From Toxorhynchites rutilus septentrionalis (Eukaryota; Arthropoda; Insecta; Diptera; Culicidae), in assembly GCF_029784135.1 (NCBI RefSeq), contig NC_073746.1:74070042-74134041 (forward strand): a DNA stretch of 64,000 nt, in the 5' to 3' direction. This document shows positions 33,213-44,298 of the stretch, piece by piece. The notes beneath the pieces were generated by a model. That model did not search any database. It worked only from the letters and a program-made list of their open reading frames with translations, and was not told the DNA's origin. How positions within the stretch are numbered: the stretch's first letter is position 1; every line of letters begins with the position of its first letter. A program made the translations under genes and the position numbers.

Positions 33213-34172
33213 ATGATGGAAACACACTTCCCAGGCTCAATCCAATTGATTTCCGGACACGCACAGGTCTTCAACACAGCTCAATCTTGTCTAATCAGAG
33301 ACGAGAATAGAGCTAATGAATTGGCTAGGGCGGTCTTCACGAAGTCAAGGGTTGAATGGGCAGTGGAATCCTTGAAGCCCTTTAAATCTCCAGGACCAGA
33401 CGGGATTCATTCGGCGCTGTTACAAAAAAGCAAGGATATTACTGTCCCTCTTCTAACGGAGATGTTTAGAGCTAGTATGGTACTAAGCTACATTCCTAGT
33501 AAATGGCGAGAAGTCTGGGTTATATTTATTCCCAAGGCTGGCAAACGTGGCAGGACGACTCCCAAAGCGTATAGACCAATTAGTCTAACATCTGTCATCT
33601 TAAAAATGATGGAAAAGGTCATTGATCTCCATATCAAATCATCATATTTGAACAGGAGACCATTGACCAAATTACGATTTCCCTACCAAGCAAATAAATC
33701 AACTGAAACAGCGTTTCACATGTTAATTTCAAAAACAGAGAAGTCTTTGAATGCTAAAGAAATCTCACTTACAGCTTTTATTGATATTGAGCGAGCATTT
33801 GACAATGCATCCTACAACTGTATAAATAAAGCTATGAATAAATGTAGTTTTGACATGTGCATCTCCAACTGGATACATGCCATGCTAACCAACCGACTTA
33901 TAACAGTTAAATTGGGAGGATCTACTCTAAGAACGAAACCAACTAGAGGTTGCCCTCAAGGAGGATTTCTGTCTCCTCTGTTGTGGTCCTTAGTTGTCGA
34001 CGATTTTCTTAATAACCTAGCTAATTTAGGATACGAAGTCATTGGTTTTGCTGATGACATAATCATCTTAGTGAGGGGTAAATGTGAGTATACTATTTCC
34101 AATAGAATGCAAACCGCCCTTAACTACACACTCAAATGGTGCAACTTGGAAGGACTTAGTGTTAATCCTTAA
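33213..34172 (+). pseudogene. Loa-type LINE: reverse transcriptase domain
   Basis: The 319-codon frame contains RT motifs in order: SPGPDGIHSALLQ, VIFIPKAGKRG with PKAYRPISLTSVILKMMEK, FPYQANKSTETAFHML, motif A TAFIDIERAFDNASY (D present), RGCPQGGFLSPLLWSLVVDD, and motif C VIGFADDIIILVRGK with both catalytic aspartates. It stops inside LSVNP, just past the thumb boundary. RT functions in target-primed reverse transcription in the nucleus. Here it is split from its endonuclease and RNase H by stops, so it is a fossil. The start methionine at 33213 is arbitrary, because homologous sequence continues upstream. Confidence 0.85.
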
Positions 34173-34397
34173 AAAACAGTCATAATTCCATTTACCAGAA
34201 AAAGAAAGTATAAGAATCCACCTCTTAGACTGGGAGGTGTACAATTGGAGCTTTCAAAACGAAACAAATATTTAGGTGTCATGCTTGACCAATAACTAAA
34301 TTGGAACGACCAACTGAAGTATGCAATATCTAAAGCCAAGACTGCTCTCTGGAGTTGTAGTAGTATATTCGGGAAAAAGTGGGGACTAAAACCGAGA

Positions 34398-35003
34398 ATG
34401 ATTCACTGGAGACTACCATATGCTTCGCTAGTGTGGTGGCTTAAAACTACACAAATATCAGCTCAGAAAAAGCTCAATAAACTACAACGTCTGGCATGCT
34501 TATCAATAACTGGAGCAATGCCTAGCGCACCTTCCAAAGCCCTAAATGCTCTTTTCTACCTTCTACCCTTGCACCAATATGTGCAACTTGAAGCGGAAAA
34601 AGATGCTCTTAGGCTGAAACGTATAAAACATTTCCTAGAAGGAGATCTCACAGGGCATTTACAAATCCTGAAATATTTTCAACTGAACACTATAGTAAGC
34701 ATGAATGAAGACTGGATGGAAACAAAGACTAACTTCAGTGTTCCCTTCAAAGTGATTGAATTCAATCGCAACGAATGGGAAGAAGGTGGTCCCAAAACTC
34801 GTCCAGGATCACTCGTGTTTTATACCGATGGATCTAAAATCGGTAAATCTACGGGAGCTGGGATTACCGGACCTGGAATCGACATATCAATTCCAATGGG
34901 ACAATGGCCTACAGTTTTTCAAGCAGAAATACAAGCTATTCTAACATGTACAAATATTTGTTTGACTAGAAAATACAGGTATGCCAATATCTGTATCTTC
35001 TAA
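34398..35003 (+). pseudogene. Loa-type LINE: RT connection and RNase H N-terminal part
   Basis: The frame begins with SLVWWLKTTQ and LNKLQRLACLSITGAM, the conserved post-RT block, then ALNALFYLLPLHQYVQLEAE. The RNase H domain starts at GSLVFYTDGSKIGKSTGAG (first catalytic D) and FQAEIQAILTCTNICL (catalytic E). It stops at 35001-35003, just before the expected next D (DSQATL in the following frame). A C-terminal zinc-binding motif, CRFCNFEAETLEHLLCQC, lies further down at about 35427-35480. It cannot give a whole protein. Confidence 0.8.
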
Positions 35004-35783
35004 GATAGTCAAGCAACTCTTAATGCAGTAAAAGCATACACATGTCAATCAAAGCTAGTTTGGGAATGTATTTTATCCTTAAAACAACTAGCTGCTACTA
35101 AAGAAGTTAACCTATACTGGGTGCCTGGTCTCTGCGGTCTCTTAGCAAGATTAAGATCTTCAACTAAATTCGTCGGGCCTGAGCCATTTTGTGGGTTATC
35201 TACATCATGCATGAAATCGGAGCTCAAAACCTGGGAAATATCAATGATTGAAGCCAACTGGAGGGCTCAATCAACACCTTGACAATCCAAATTATTCATT
35301 ACACCTTGTAACAGAATAACACGCAACATACTCAGCTTGAATAAGGCAGATTTGAGCACATTGACCGGATACTGTCCGAGCAGGTATCACCATAAAAAAA
35401 TCGCAAAACTGGCAGATGATAACTGTCGTTTCTGCAATTTCGAAGCTGAGACTTTGGAACATTTACTATGTCAATGCAGTACACTAATTCAGCGAAGATT
35501 GCGAATCCTTGGAAAGGGCATTCTTATGCCTAACGAGTTGGTCTGCTGAACCAAAAAAGGTAAGGAACTTCATAAAGGAAGTCATACCTTCGTGGGGGGA
35601 TATGCAAAGTCCTGGTGCGACTATCACTTATTCCCTGAGTGATGGAACGAACTGACACTGCATACTTAGCAAACTGGAGTGCACTACAATAGACCAAACT
35701 AATGGTCGCAGTGGTACAATACTCCTACAGAAGAAGAAGAAGAACGTGGGAGTTTTGATCCCAACTTGTTTTTTTACATATTA

Positions 35784-36345
35784 CTAGCTGACCCGGCAAA
35801 CTACGTCCCGCCCAAAATTTGTTTTTTGTTATCAATAGCTTCAAACATTCACGTTTTCTTACTAAGCGCAAGTTTATGAGTCCAATCGCAGAACTATTCA
35901 TTGGTTGATCTTCCAACCCCCTTTTAGAGAGGGGCGTGGGGTGTCTAACCACCATAGAAACATTTATAGCATCCTACAACCTTAACATGCCAGATTTCGT
36001 TTCATTTGCTTGATTAATTCTAGAGTAATGCAGAAATTTGTGTTTAATTTGTATGGCAGCCTACCCCTTAGAGGGGGGGGGGTGGTGTGTCTAACCACCA
36101 TAGAAACATTAATTGCACCCTAAAACCTCTAGATGCCCAATTTAGTTGCATTTGCTTGATTCGTATGGGAGCCCCCCCCCCCCCTTAGAGTGGAGGGAGA
36201 GGTCTCAAACTATCACGAAAACCTTCCCCGGCCCCAAAAACCCCTACATACCAATTTTCATGTCGATCGGATCAGTAGTTTCCGAGTCCATAAGAATCAG
36301 ACAGACAGACAGACAGAAATCCATTTTTATATAGATAGATATATA
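35784..36345 (-). mobile_element. Helitron-like element E2
   Basis: On the minus strand it runs from a head with TGTCTGTCTGTCTG and ACTCGGAAACTACTG (about 36320-36270) to the 3' end GGGACGTAGTTTGCCGGGTC then AGCTAG (35784-35789), followed by T. The head and tail resemble the Lep1 Helitrons of Lepidoptera as I remember them. The centre has minisatellite units with G- or C-homopolymers (36066-36079 and 36172-36184). No helicase gene. Confidence 0.6.
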
Positions 36346-36990
36346 TTTATTTATCACACTGTGCATTGTGTTTGTCAAAAAAAAAATGAATTGTACTTAA
36401 AGAAACGGGAGTATATTTATTTTGATTATTTTGGAACACTTTGTCTCGAAAGCTGTCGCAATCAATTGATTTTGAGTTGAAGATGAAAACATATTTTGAG
36501 GGTGTTTTTTTAATTTTAAAATCATAAAGTAATAATCGTGAAAGTATGTCGCATATACTGTGAATCAAATGTCGTACAACTTATGGTTTCGCTCGGTACA
36601 AGCACTGCTACTTGGTACACACAGAATAAACCCAGCGCCGCTCATTGACATTTGGATCTGTGTTTAGCATTTCTGAAAGTGCGCAGCAGTGATATCCAAT
36701 TTGAGTGGATCGATTGGGCAACCACCCTAAACTCTGACTGCCGCCGCCGCCGCTACAGTTGCTATCCGCGAGTGGTTGTTTCCGAAGAGCAGCACCTTGT
36801 AAGCACCAGCAGTACTTCGTAACCGAGTGTTGTGCACTTGCCTTCGAGTGTCGGCATTTTAGCTCTAAGCACCCGTTGGCTACTCGCTTGACTTAAGGTT
36901 AAACTTGTACAATACGCAACAATCGAGAGACTAATCGACGCGACGCGTCGATCGATACAAGACGCTGGCATACCTCGAACTCACCAAACA
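36346..36990. other. Unique, GC-richer sequence; possible 5' region of a gene
   Basis: From about 36600 the sequence becomes GC-richer, with a GCC repeat (36741-36752) and the palindromes CGACGCGTCG (36941-36950) and TCGATCGA. No ORF is convincing. It may be promoter or 5' UTR DNA of the weak gene candidate that follows. Confidence 0.3.
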
Positions 36991-37005
36991 CCGCCCGCGA
37001 AAAGG

Positions 37006-37650
37006 TTGAACGGGAAGAAAGCAATGTTGCTTTTCTGCGAGATCTTTGAAATGGGTGGAAAATTACACAAAATTATACTAATCACATGGGCGAGGTGCAG
37101 CGTGCACACCGATTCAGCGTTGATGTGCTGCAAAAGGTTGGATGGAAATTTATTAATCCTTTTAACATTTTATACATCGCAGAAAATTTTCTTCCCACTT
37201 GTGTGGAAAGGAATTTAATCATTTGGGTCAGCGAACAGCCAGGATTGGGTCCGTGTGTCTATCAGGGAATAGCATCACACATTCTGCACTCGAAAGCCGG
37301 GTTCAATGTAATCTGATTTATGTAGTATGTAAATCATCAGGTCCCGATCCTAATCGATGGATTCAGCATGTAGCGCTCGCTGTTGGAGGGATTGTATCTC
37401 TGTTACAGATGATGTGGTGTTCTGGAGCGATGTTCCGATCGGACAACTGGTTGCCATATTTATGCGCTCGTTGGAACACAAACTTAAGGCGAACAACCTA
37501 CCCATTCGAATACCGATACCGACCAGAACCACCGAGCTACTTGCCAGTTCCAATCCAGAAGCTCTCCGGGAGCTGAAACAAAACCTCCGTGAAAATATGA
37601 ACCACTAAAGTGTCTCGATATTTATGACTTCAATAAAACAATAAAAACAG
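37006..37650 (+). pseudogene. Weak candidate host coding sequence, frame broken
   Basis: Codon-like sequence runs through all three plus frames in turn: 37086-37316 (MGEVQRAHRFSVDVLQKVGW and FINPFNILYI), about 37325-37400 (SSGPDPNRWIQHVALAVGGI) and 37390-37608 (TDDVVFWSDVPIGQLVAIFM, then ELLASSNPEALRELKQNL), ending in TAA. AATAAA signals follow at 37632 and about 37640. I do not recognise the protein. The frame changes and lack of visible introns would fit a processed pseudogene. The alternative is chance, and I am not sure. Confidence 0.3.
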
Positions 37651-40372
37651 CCCAGCATCTAAATGAGGTTATAAATTTACAATCTATTACAATACATCTC
37701 TTTCTCCCCACCGAAGAAGCTCACGATTTGTACTCTCTCCCCTCTCGGGGCGATTTCGAACAAAGTCCCAGAAGTCGCGTTTCCAAGAAGCCACAGGTAG
37801 TGGCAGCGAGCATTGTTGTCCTCCTGCACCGAGTGCTCCCCGCAGAAGAAGACACTGCCCAGGAGGTTCCAATGATCCAACAGTCCCCTGAAACTTACTC
37901 CCTCACTGTAACGGTGGGAGCAGGCGTTTATGATAAATTGTTATTGCGAAAACATTGATTCTAGCAATAACAACGACAAAAACTAAACGAAGTGAAGGCA
38001 GAGAAAACTGTTATCACGGGGCCAAAGTATGGAGACACACATTGGGGCATAGTGCTTTTGCATGCTTTTTACATAATATCGCGCTTTAAAATCATAGACC
38101 AGCTCGTAAAGCGCTGGATTATTGTTTTTTATAGTTTTTTTGCGTCTCGAGTGAGCTAGGGAATAAATTTTCGGCTGCAATCGAATTGTTCAGTCGATCG
38201 ATTGGCTTTTGTTTTCACGATTTGGCAGGATCTTCGACGTTCGTTAGCTAAAAGAGTTGTAGGGACTGTAAACCGACATCGATCATTTTTTCGATAATCA
38301 ATTTTATTGACTACAAACTTGCACACATAGAGGCGACGATTGATCCTGGGTAAACTTTGAAGTAATATTAAGGCAATCATCCGAGATTTTTTTGCCGATA
38401 TGAAAACATTGATATAATTGATAATATTTATATGTTTGTTTTCATTGCAAACTTTCTGATGCGATTATTATAAACAACAGCCCTTATGAACTACTCCGCA
38501 TCCCACGCACTTTCTCCCAAGCTCAAGTGTTTTCTTGGCAAATGTTAATTATGTACAGCTTATCCTTTTCTCCGGCAAATAGAGCATATCGAAAATAAAC
38601 AAACACTGCTTCCACCTTCACAATGCCTCGATTGCACAAGAATAAACAACTTGAGGCCCATTCATCCATGGGAAGATCTGTAAATCGGTCAATACCACGA
38701 CATGAGATAAAAAAAAGCACTCTCCATCTAAAGGACAGCACGAAGGACTGAAAATTAAGAGAAAAAAAAAACAATCTTCGATTGCATTTAGTCTTCTGTT
38801 TGCTTCAAGTTTCTTCCAAACTCCGTCAGAAGAAGATTTATGGAACCTTTTCTCACACTTTCAAGAGGATTCGAGCAACAATAAAAAAAACAACCTGTAA
38901 TTTCATTGATTCATCATCCTTCCAAAGGACAACAACAGCAACAACGGTCGAAGAACCATTTTCAGGTCACTTTATTATCGATCCTTTTTTGTCTCCCAGC
39001 GACATCGGGGCAACAGCGAGGAACGCTTTTTTGCTGCTCGCTCCGCGGCACCCATTTCTGGGGAAACTGCTGTTTTGTTCCTTTAATCCTCATGCTCTCA
39101 GTCTCATGCAGCAGCTTGAATGGGCGCTGGAAACGATGGATGCGCTGAAAGGTGATCATCAGCGGGTAGCTCAATCGGAGAGGATTAGGGCGGATCGGTT
39201 GTCCGATTTTTTCGTTTGTTTGTGTCTTCGATTGATGGACGAAAGCAGAAGCGACGACCGAACGGAGTTCATTGATGGAAAGAAGTCGGAATGAATTTGA
39301 TACTTCTTTTTTTATTGGATTTCGTCGTAATATATTTCTGTTAATGGTAGCTGGCATTGTCCTGGTTGATGGAATTTAATTTTTTTTACGAGTGCTTTAA
39401 TGGATATAATGCGGTTAATTTTTCAAGCGATCGCCCAAACAAAATAGTGCCGATGATTGAAGTTGATGAAGGTCGTGTCCATTGGCTCAGAAGAAAAAAA
39501 TGTGATGACGGTGGTTTCCTTTACAATGTCTGTTTAATAGAATTTAATGTTAGTTTTAGAATCTATAAGAAAAAATCTCACGGCTTCAATTTTTTGGGCA
39601 CCCAATTTCGTTGCTTTTGGGTGGCTTTTCATTATTTCAAGCAGTTTGGAAAATGATGCATGAGTATTCTGCAAATTAGTCTTGTATTTGACAATAATTA
39701 TGATTGAGTGATTTTCCAATTCGTTTTCTAGATTTTTTTTAAGACTTTCAATTGTGATCTTTGTTTTATGTGTCAAAATTACTTCTAGTATGATCCAGAT
39801 ATCTATCTAGACCTAGATCTTAGATTTTGATGAACACATTTAACACATTTGTGACCAAAGAGTTTTTTCCTAAATAGTTCGCTTTAACAGCGGACCTGTT
39901 CTCAAAACTCTCATATGTTAATTTGGATCATATTAAACTAAAAAGTTGTTTAATCAATAATGTATTTATAACTTCATGTATGTCATCAGATTTACAATTT
40001 CACAGATTCTTCTTTGCTTTGTATAAAAATTTAGACAGCGTCATTCATAATTTAGGTATAAGGTTGAATTAGTGCTTCAATTTCTGTACAGGATTAACAA
40101 GTTCATTTATTGTTGATGAACAAATCCAAACTAACTGATTGTCAATCTACTAAACATACTTTTTTTTTCCTTTTTAATGGCTAATTACATTAGATAGCTT
40201 TAGTTTGTTTGTTTTTCAGTACTAGGAGCAACAAAAACACTCCACAAAAAAAAATATGGGAACGAATTGCGGAGTTAAAATTTTTATGTGATTTTCGATG
40301 CTCGAAATTTGTCAAAAAACAACACATTAAGATACGAATTACATGAATTTAAACCTTAATCTTCAATATATA
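37650..40372. other. Mostly unique sequence without a supported gene
   Basis: A plus ORF of 170 codons (38782-39294) has no family resemblance and overlaps a 131-codon ORF on the minus strand, so I do not call it. Minus-strand readings at 37687-37880 are compositionally protein-like but unrecognised. From 39300 the DNA is AT-rich. Confidence 0.35.
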
Positions 40373-41889
40373 CTAGCTGACCCGGCAAACTTCGTCCCGC
40401 CCAAAATTTGTTTTTTGTTATCAATACCTTCAAACATTCACGTTTTATTACTATGAGCAAGTTCATGGGTTCAATCGAAGAACTGTTCATTGATTGATCT
40501 TTCATTCGACCCCATTGAATTTACCTTTTACTATAAAATTCCTAGCATTTCTGACAAAACTCATCATTATAATATCAGAATATTTTCAGACATAATTCTC
40601 GTTCAAGATTTTTCAACCACTTGCAAATAACATGTTTTTCCGTTACATGGAATAAATGTTTTATACAGAAAATATGATAGAATAAAGGAAGCCCTAAATC
40701 GGACAATTCCTTCCTCAAGTTCTGCTCTTATCAACACATCCGACGATCCTTTTTTTGGTATAGATACAAGAAGATATAGGAGTGCGTTTCATCACATTAA
40801 ATTCCAGTTCCAGTTTCGAACAAAGATCAATTTCGCTAGCGCAAACATCAAATGGACTAACAGCACTTGTCACTATGTGATTGTAGAACATATGGGAATT
40901 TAATTTTCCGAATTTTCCCTTTTTCCTTCAAAGTTTTCCGAAAATTTTCCATTGTCATGTTTGGTTGGAATATTTTTGGTTGAAATATGTGTAATATTTT
41001 TATGGGACCCCCTCTTCATTCTAGAGAAGGTAGGGGTGTCATACCATTATAGAAACGTTTCTCATACCCCAAAACCTCGATTTATGCAGAAGTTTATGTA
41101 TCGTTTGTCTGGCAGTCCCCCTTAGAGAAGAGGGGAGGAGTGTATTCACCATGGAAACGTATCGTGCCTCGTAAAACCTTCACATGTCAAATTTGGCTCC
41201 ATTTGCTTGATTAGTTTTCGAGTTATACAGAAATTTGTGTTTCTTTTGCATGACAGCCCCTCCTTAGAAAGGGGAGTGGAGAGTCTAACCATCATAGAAA
41301 CATTTAATGAACCCTAAAACCTCCACATGCCAAATTTGGTTTCATTTGCTTGATTAATTCGTTAGTAATGCAGAAATTTGAAGGGCAGCCACCCCTTAGA
41401 GAGGGGGGTGGAGGGTGCAACCACCGTAAAAACATTTATTGCACCCTAAAACCTTCACATGCCAAATTTTGTATCATTTGCTTGATTAATTCTCGAGTAA
41501 TGCAGAAATTTGTGTTTCATTTGTATGGCAGCCCCCCCCCCCCCCTTAGAGAGAGGGGTGGAGAGTCTAACCACCGTAAAAACATTTATTGCACCCTAAA
41601 ACCTTTACATGCCAAATTTGGTTTCATTTGCTTGATAAATTCTCGAGTAATGCAGAAATTTGTGTTTCATTTGTATAGCAGCTCCTCCTTAGAGAGGGGG
41701 GGTGGAGAGTCTAACTACCATAGAAACATTTATTGCAGCCTAAAACTTCAATATGCCTTATTTGGTTTCATTTGCCTGAACAATTCTCGAGTAATGAAGA
41801 AATTTGTGTTAAATTTGTATGGCAGACCCCCCTTAGAGAGGAGGGCGGGGTCTCAAACTATCGAACTATCGCAAAAACCTTCCCCGGCC

Positions 41890-41892
<3 letters not shown>
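40373..41892 (-). mobile_element. Helitron-like element E3 with five or more minisatellite units
   Basis: The minus-strand 3' end is GGGACGAAGTTTGCCGGGTC then AGCTAG, at 40373-40400. The interior has tandem units of about 145 bp; the TTAGAGAGG landmark recurs near 41396, 41546, 41689 and 41834. The head is lost: after CCCCGGCCCCA the sequence becomes a pure TA tract. The long plus-strand ORFs across it (41350-42213) are artefacts of the repeats. Confidence 0.65.
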
Positions 41893-42170
<278 letters not shown>

Positions 42171-42520
42171 TGAATATTCAACGAAAACATGTATCTTGGT
42201 ATGTAGTACATAAAATTAATAATCGAGTTGATGTTACACGACGTGAATCACGAATAAACTTAACTTACGAATTTAACCTACGACTGAAATGCTTCAATCC
42301 CACGGTTCATTAGTCATTATGAGTGAAGGGAATTCCGTGGCTCCCCTGTTCCTAAAAGATTTCCGAATTTATTTGTGGTATATATCCCTTATTCTGTGCG
42401 CCGAATACGCTTGTGCTGAAATGTTTTCCCACATTGGGAATTTGTCGAAAGATATTAAAAATATAGTGATGGAAAGATATCTTTTGCACTACCCAAAGCG
42501 AACAAAAATTCAGGTAATAG
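42171..42520. other. No recognised gene
   Basis: A plus ORF (42289-42696) runs into the mariner below and resembles no family. Confidence 0.3.
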
Positions 42521-43000
42521 TAGGTTGGAGAAAAAGAAATCCATTATTTTTGCGTGAAATTCAAAAGTTATTTATTGTGCTACGAATTGTCCGATTTGGG
42601 TCTAATATGCACCGTCTAGTCGTAATTTATTGCCATTCTGATGGTAGCTTCGCCTCTCTCGTAGAAGTATTGATCCTTATTGGCGGAAAACTCTAGTAAT
42701 CGATTTTCACAATCTTCTCTTGATCCCATATTCTTATAACTCAGGAAGTTTCGCAATGTGAGAAAAAGGTGGTAATCGCTTGGTGTCAGATGCAGACATC
42801 ATTAAAACTTCCCAACCAAACCCCCGATGTTTCTGGCAAGTCATTACTGACGTATACGGTCTTGCGTTGTCCTGATGGAACATAAAACCTCTTCTGTTGG
42901 CCTTTTCTGGCCGTTTCTGGTCACTCGCTAGCTTCAAACGGTGCAGTTCTTGTCAGTAGAGAACTGAATTTAGTGTCTGACCATAAGGAAGCAACTCATA

Positions 43001-44298
43001 AAGGGTGTGTCACATCAATTTGCATCACGGAAAAAACGCTGTAGAAATTCGCCCAGTAGACCGATCCTTTTGAAAATTTTAGACAGTAAAATAAAAACTA
43101 TTAAACAACTTTTGGCATTTTCTTTTTATTCATGCTTTGAGCCCAAGCCCGTATGCTCGCACCTTCCTCTTTACACCGTCCATAAGGTTCTGTACAACGT
43201 CAGGTTGTAGTTTTTTTTGAACAGAAATCCATTTTCTCTTGAAGAACGCCTCCGATTTGACAACTTTTGGGTTCTTCCGGAGAGCCTGCTTCATAATCGC
43301 CCAATATTTCTCTATTGGGCGAAGCTCCGGCGCGTTGGGCGGGTTCATTTCCTTTGGCACGAAGGTGACCCCGTTGGCTTCGTACCACTCCAACACGTCC
43401 TTTGAATAGTGGCACGAAGCGAGATCCGGCCAGAAGATGGTCGGGCCCTCGTGCTGCTTCAATAGTGGTATTAAGCGCTTCTGTAGGCACTCCTTAAGGT
43501 AAACCTGCCCGTTTACCGTGCCGGTCATCACGAAGGAGGCGCTCCGCCTTCCACAAGAGCAGATCGCTTGCCACACCATGTACTTTTTGGCAAACTTGGA
43601 TAGTTTCTGCTTGCGAATCTCCTCCGGAACGCTGAATTTGTCCTCTGCGGAGAAGAATAACAGGCCCGGCAGCTGACGAAAGTCCGCTTTGACGTAGGTT
43701 TCGTCGTCCATTACCAGACAATGCGGCTTCGTCAGCATTTCGGTGTACAGCTTCCGGGCTCGCGTCTTCCCCACCATGTTTTGCCTTTCGTCGCGGTTAG
43801 GAGCCTTCTGAACCTTGTATGTACGCAGGCCCTCCCGCTGCTTGGTCCGCTGGATGAATGAACTTGACAAATTCAGCTTATTGGCGACATCCCGGACCGA
43901 ACTTCTCGGATCACGTCTAAACTGCTCAACTACGCGCTTGTGATCTTTTTCACTGACGGAGCATCCATTTTTGCTGTTCTTCACCTTCCGGTCGATGGTT
44001 AGGTTCTCGAAGTATCGTTTTAGTACTCTGCTGACCGTGGATTGGACGATTCCCAGCATCTTATCGATGTCCCGATGTGACAACTCCGGATTCTCGAAAT
44101 GAGTGCGCAGGATTAATTCACGACGCTCTTTTTCGTTCGACGTCATTTTTCCAAATTTACGAAAAATTGACAGTGAAGCATGGCCAACGTGATCTATACA
44201 CTATTATCTGATTATAAGCGAAAGCTGAAGATATAATTCCTAAAAATTAAATTTCTACAGCGTTTTTTCCGTGATGTAATTTGATGTGACACACCCTT
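43001..44298 (-). mobile_element. ITmD37E-type Tc1/mariner element, copy 2 (best preserved)
   Basis: Flanked by TA on both sides (42999-43000, 44299-44300). The inverted repeats start AAGGGTGTGTCACATCAA and continue with CACGGAAAAAACGCTGTAG on both ends. It is 1298 bp long. The element inserted in the coding region of the older mariner at 42521-45050. Confidence 0.9.
43130..44146 (-). CDS. DD37E (ITmD37E) transposase, full-length ORF
   Basis: An uninterrupted frame of 338 codons from ATG at 44146, the normal size for the family. It would bind the element's terminal repeats and carry out cut-and-paste transposition into TA in the nucleus. Residues about 12-50 hold a first helix-turn-helix (SHRDIDKMLGIVQSTVSRVL) and about 65-110 a second (SSVRDVANKLNLSSSFIQRT). 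The catalytic triad is D147 or D148 (VMDDETY), D241 (FWPDLASCHYS) and E279 (RPIEKYW), with exactly 37 residues between D241 and E279. The C-terminus (VQKKLQPDVVQNLMDGVKRK and GLGLKA) is complete, unlike copy 1. A start one or a few codons away is possible, but the first ATG fits both copies. All visible features are compatible with an active enzyme, but activity is not shown. Confidence 0.9.
   Translation of the reverse strand: MTSNEKERRELILRTHFENPELSHRDIDKMLGIVQSTVSRVLKRYFENLTIDRKVKNSKNGCSVSEKDHKRVVEQFRRDPRSSVRDVANKLNLSSSFIQRTKQREGLRTYKVQKAPNRDERQNMVGKTRARKLYTEMLTKPHCLVMDDETYVKADFRQLPGLLFFSAEDKFSVPEEIRKQKLSKFAKKYMVWQAICSCGRRSASFVMTGTVNGQVYLKECLQKRLIPLLKQHEGPTIFWPDLASCHYSKDVLEWYEANGVTFVPKEMNPPNAPELRPIEKYWAIMKQALRKNPKVVKSEAFFKRKWISVQKKLQPDVVQNLMDGVKRKVRAYGLGLKA

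Larger units (their letters stand above)
32490..35745 (+). mobile_element. Loa-type LINE, 5'-truncated, with GAA tail
   Basis: Flanked by GTGTGAGTTTTG (32478-32489) and GTGGGAGTTTTG (35746-35757), a 12-bp TSD with one mismatch. It starts inside the endonuclease domain (HHTVWGSSDINVRGE, with frame breaks), continues through linker, RT, RNase H and a C-terminal zinc-binding motif, and ends AGAAGAAGAAGAAGAA (about 35730-35745). Several in-frame stops (near 32800, 33099, 34171, 34293, 35001) and frameshifts show age. The clade call rests on the presence of an RNase H domain after the RT, the RGCPQGG and GFADD motifs, and a tandem-repeat tail. Confidence 0.8.

Noticed and set aside
38782..39294. 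170-codon plus-strand ORF
   Set aside because: No motif or family, low-complexity parts, and a comparable ORF on the opposite strand; not enough to call a gene.
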